Shown here piece after piece: positions 50,403-52,489 of a DNA stretch of 52,489 nucleotides. The stretch comes from Blautia sp. Its GTDB lineage: Bacteria > Bacillota > Clostridia > Lachnospirales > Lachnospiraceae. Location: assembly GCA_029257805.1 (NCBI GenBank), contig JARIAR010000034.1, forward strand, positions 1-52,489, read 5' to 3'. The position numbers were made by a program, and so were the translations under genes. Every line of letters starts with the position of its first letter. Within the stretch, counting starts at the first letter, position 1. Below the pieces are notes generated by a model, which worked only from the letters and a program-made list of their open reading frames with translations, was not told the DNA's origin and did not search any database.

Positions 50403-51308
50403 ATGGAATTAAATTATTACGCAATAAGTGATCTTTTGGAAAGCAGCAAACAAGCTAATGTTCCTCTTTCTTCCCTTGTTTTACAACAACAGGCCGAACA
50501 ACTGGAACTTTCTGAAGAAACCGTATACAATAAAATGAAAGAAAATTACCATGTTATGGCATCTTCCATTGCTCCTGGATGTGATCCAGATCTGCGCAGT
50601 ACAAGTGGACTTACAGGAGGCGATGCCTATAAAATGAAATGTGCAGTAGAAAAAAAAGCAAACCTTACCGGTTCTTTTCTTGGAGGAGCGCTCTACCGGG
50701 CTCTGGCAGTCTCTGAACTTAATGCCTCTATGGGACGTATTGTAGCTGCTCCTACAGCCGGAAGTTGTGGCATCATTCCTGCAGCGATCCTTACCATGCA
50801 AGAAGAAAAGAACCTTTCCGAAAAAGACTGTGTCATGTCTCTTTTTACAGCTTCTGCTATTGGAATGGTAATTGCCAATAATGCCTCTCTTGCAGGCGCA
50901 CAGGGGGGATGTCAAGCAGAATGCGGATCTGCCGCTGCAATGGCTGCAGCAGCTATTGTAGAACTTTCCGGCGGCACTCCAGACATGATTGATTCTGCAG
51001 TTGCAATTACTCTCAAAAACATTCTTGGCCTTGTATGCGATCCTGTTGCTGGTCTTGTTGAAATCCCTTGTATTAAACGAAATGCTTCTGGCGTTGCTGG
51101 TGCTTTTGTGGGGGCTGAACTCGCTCTTGCCGGTATCAAAAGTGCTATCCCTGCAGACGAAGTAATTATCACTATGAAAAAAATAGGAGATTCTATGTCT
51201 CCTACATTAAAAGAAACTGCGGAAGGCGGACTGGCAGCAACTCCAACCGGAAAAAAACTTTTTTCATGTGTTTTTGGAAACTCCTGTCAGAAGAAAAAAA
51301 TGTTGTAA
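50403..51308 (+). CDS. sdaAA: L-serine dehydratase, alpha subunit
   Basis: This 301-residue subunit holds the 4Fe-4S cluster. Motifs are APTAGSCGIIPAAIL, the cluster cysteines in GCQAECGSAAAMAAAA, and CDPVAGLVEIPCIKRNA. The Fe-S cluster acts as a Lewis acid on serine. AGGAGG precedes the ATG, 27 bases after sdaAB. The cluster is oxygen sensitive, which fits an anaerobe. Confidence 0.97.
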   Translation: MELNYYAISDLLESSKQANVPLSSLVLQQQAEQLELSEETVYNKMKENYHVMASSIAPGCDPDLRSTSGLTGGDAYKMKCAVEKKANLTGSFLGGALYRALAVSELNASMGRIVAAPTAGSCGIIPAAILTMQEEKNLSEKDCVMSLFTASAIGMVIANNASLAGAQGGCQAECGSAAAMAAAAIVELSGGTPDMIDSAVAITLKNILGLVCDPVAGLVEIPCIKRNASGVAGAFVGAELALAGIKSAIPADEVIITMKKIGDSMSPTLKETAEGGLAATPTGKKLFSCVFGNSCQKKKML

Positions 51309-51322
51309 TATATTTCTTTTTA

Positions 51323-51347
51323 TTTTTCATATATTGTATATGAAAAA
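51323..51347. promoter_or_regulatory. AT-rich perfect palindrome between sdaAA and the deacetylase
   Basis: TTTTTCATATA (51323-51333) and TATATGAAAAA (51337-51347) form an 11-bp inverted repeat with a 3-base loop. It ends 8 bases before the ribosome site of the deacetylase. No T tract follows, so it is a poor terminator; it may be an operator or part of a promoter. Confidence 0.5.
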
Positions 51348-51363
51348 CAAGTCTGAGGTTTTT

Positions 51364-52194
51364 ATGAAATTTAACTTTCATCCTTTTTCTCATTCCAAAG
51401 GCAAAGCAGTTTTTCTTTTAGTGGTCGCCTACATAATTGGCGCCGGAACCAGGACTTTTATAAATTCCTTTTATCCTTCTTCCAAAACACAGGAAACTTC
51501 TTCTTCCGGAAACAGCTGGGGATTAAGTTTTCAGGAAGAAGGAAAACGTCCTGTAGGAAATGCTACTATTGAGGAACTGTCAAAATATGATGCCTATTTC
51601 GCTCAGGATACTCAGGAAAAAATCCTATATCTAACCTTTGATTCCGGATATGAAAACGGAAATATGCCATCTATTCTAAAGGCACTAAAAGCACATCATG
51701 CCCCTGCTACTTTTTTTGTTGTTGGCAACTTTATTTCCGATCATCCTGAACTTGTGAAACGTATTGTTGCAGACGGCCATACTGTCGGTAATCATACTCT
51801 TACTCATCCAGATATGTCCGGAATTTCATCAAAAGAAGCTTTTCAAAAAGAATTGGAAGGTGTTGAAAATTTATATGAAAAGCTAATGGGACGTCCCATG
51901 ACAAAATTCTATCGTCCTCCTCGTGGAATCTATAATACTTCTAACCTTGCTATGGCAAAAGAAATGGGATATAAAACCTTTTTCTGGAGTCTTGCCTATG
52001 TAGACTGGTATGCAGATAATCAACCTACAAAAGAACAGGCCTTTGATAAACTACTCACTCGCATTCATCCTGGAGCTATTGTCCTTCTCCACAGTACATC
52101 TGCAACAAACGGACAAATTCTGGATGAACTTCTCACAAAATGGGAAGAAATGGGATATACTTTTCATTCTTTAACGGAATTGGTTTCTGCATAA
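51364..52194 (+). CDS. Membrane-anchored polysaccharide deacetylase (CE4, PdaA-like)
   Basis: This 276-residue protein has one N-terminal membrane helix (KAVFLLVVAYIIGAGTRTFI) and a NodB domain. Its motifs are LTFDSGYENGN (the variant motif 1 with Ser for the second Asp), GNHTLTHPDM with metal-binding His residues, and FYRPPRGIYN. TFDSGYEN and the size match PdaA-type N-acetylmuramic acid deacetylases, which act on peptidoglycan and in spore formers are needed for cortex muramic lactam. TCTGAGG lies 5 bases before ATG at 51364; ATG at 51340 lies inside the palindrome and has no ribosome site. Confidence 0.92.
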   Translation: MKFNFHPFSHSKGKAVFLLVVAYIIGAGTRTFINSFYPSSKTQETSSSGNSWGLSFQEEGKRPVGNATIEELSKYDAYFAQDTQEKILYLTFDSGYENGNMPSILKALKAHHAPATFFVVGNFISDHPELVKRIVADGHTVGNHTLTHPDMSGISSKEAFQKELEGVENLYEKLMGRPMTKFYRPPRGIYNTSNLAMAKEMGYKTFFWSLAYVDWYADNQPTKEQAFDKLLTRIHPGAIVLLHSTSATNGQILDELLTKWEEMGYTFHSLTELVSA

Positions 52195-52198
52195 AAAA

Positions 52199-52240
52199 AA
52201 TAAGACGATATAACTTTTTAGCTATATCGTCTTATTTTTT
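52199..52240. terminator. Bidirectional terminator
   Basis: AATAAGACGATATA (52199-52212) pairs with TATATCGTCTTATT (52223-52236) and is flanked by A and T tracts. It ends the deacetylase transcript and, from the other side, the tRNA-Trp transcript. Confidence 0.94.
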
Positions 52241-52242
52241 AG

Positions 52243-52313
52243 CAGGGGATGAGAGAATCGAACTCCCACCAAAGGTTTTGGAGACCCCTATCATACCATT
52301 TGACCAATCCCCT
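52243..52313 (-). tRNA. tRNA-Trp (anticodon CCA)
   Basis: On the minus strand the acceptor arms AGGGGAT and ATCCCCT pair fully. The D arm is GTC/GAT, the anticodon loop is CTCCAAA (anticodon CCA) on a GGGGT/ACCTT stem with two wobbles, and the T arm is GGGAG/CTCTC with loop TTCGATT. The discriminator base is G; the CCA end is not encoded (CTA follows). The length is 71 bases. It is followed by a strong terminator and preceded by the 3' end of 23S rRNA. Confidence 0.96.
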
Positions 52314-52330
52314 TTATAAAGATAAATATA

Positions 52331-52358
52331 AAAATGTAACTATCAAAAGTTACATTTT
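52331..52358 (-). terminator. Hairpin between 23S rRNA and tRNA-Trp
   Basis: AAAATGTAACT (52331-52341) and AGTTACATTTT (52348-52358) form a perfect 11-bp stem with a 6-base loop. On the minus strand TTTATATTT follows, so it resembles a weak terminator. The tRNA begins 17 bases later, too close for its own promoter, so readthrough or RNA processing is expected. Confidence 0.65.
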
Positions 52359-52423
52359 CATGATTATCGCTTCAAAACTACATACATGTGACATTTCCTT
52401 GAGAATTCTTTTACCTTGCGTTC

Positions 52424-52489
52424 TTGGTCAAGCCCTCACCCGATTAGTAACAGTCAGCTCCATGTGTTACCACACTTCCACCTCTGCCC
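52424..52489 (-). rRNA. 23S rRNA, 3' end (partial)
   Basis: Read on the minus strand, this matches the universal 3' end of bacterial 23S rRNA: GGAGCTGACTGTTACTAATC, then GGGTGAGGGCTTGACCAA. The rest lies beyond the window edge. The 3' boundary is placed after GGCTTGACCAA by analogy with other bacteria. No 5S gene follows before tRNA-Trp. Confidence 0.9.

Overview
The window looks like a chromosomal segment of an anaerobic, AT-rich, monoderm gut Firmicute, most likely of the family Lachnospiraceae. The reasons are strong AGGAGG-type ribosome binding sites, a clostridial-type L-serine dehydratase gene pair, a GH95 fucosidase, microcompartment shell genes, an Nup/Bmp-type nucleoside ABC transporter and the absence of respiratory genes. 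The genus cannot be fixed from the sequence alone. Nothing marks a prophage, insertion sequence, integron or CRISPR array, so most of the window is ordinary chromosome with a few accessory islands.

Layout. 0-2.3 kb (minus): a MazG-type pyrophosphohydrolase, a secreted protein with an LprI-like C-terminus, and an unusual fusion of a NifX-type domain and an FKBP-type prolyl isomerase joined by a His/Cys-rich linker. 2.5-7.0 kb: a secreted GH95 alpha-L-fucosidase, divergent from a minimal microcompartment satellite (two EutS/PduU-type shell proteins plus an EutP/PduV GTPase) behind a good sigma-A promoter. 7.1-11.6 kb (minus): larB-larC (nickel-pincer cofactor), an RlmD-like rRNA methyltransferase and a membrane glycosyltransferase whose ribosome site lies inside a long hairpin.

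11.8-25.9 kb is a nucleoside salvage island: deoD, two metal-dependent deaminase-type amidohydrolases at opposite ends, a PfkB kinase, a complete nucleoside ABC importer with a substrate-binding protein that has no lipobox cysteine, a divergent ADP-ribosylglycohydrolase-fold protein translationally coupled to that binding protein, a pair of small DMT transporters, a Crp/Fnr regulator, uridine phosphorylase and a small flavoprotein. The module recalls the E. coli yegT-yegU-yegV neighbourhood and may feed an unknown nucleoside or N-glycoside into the cell.

25.9-31.2 kb (minus) is a CprABC/LanFEG-like peptide-resistance ABC transporter with its own response regulator and histidine kinase, followed by a hemerythrin and an acetyltransferase; an 11-bp hairpin covers the ribosome site of the first transporter gene. 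31.3-38.2 kb (minus) holds a YitT protein, malic enzyme, moaA, a YkgJ-type cysteine-cluster protein, topoisomerase III and an orphan PhoB-type regulator. 38.5-40.1 kb (plus) is a lipid kinase plus PAP2 phosphatase pair. 40.2-49.2 kb contains an overlapping sfsA-mutY-glycosyltransferase operon, a HAD phosphatase, an L,D-transpeptidase, phosphoglycerate mutase, homoserine dehydrogenase and two small membrane proteins. 49.3-52.2 kb (plus) holds a small XRE regulator, sdaAB-sdaAA and a polysaccharide deacetylase. The right edge, on the minus strand, is the 3' end of a 23S rRNA gene followed by tRNA-Trp with no 5S gene between them.
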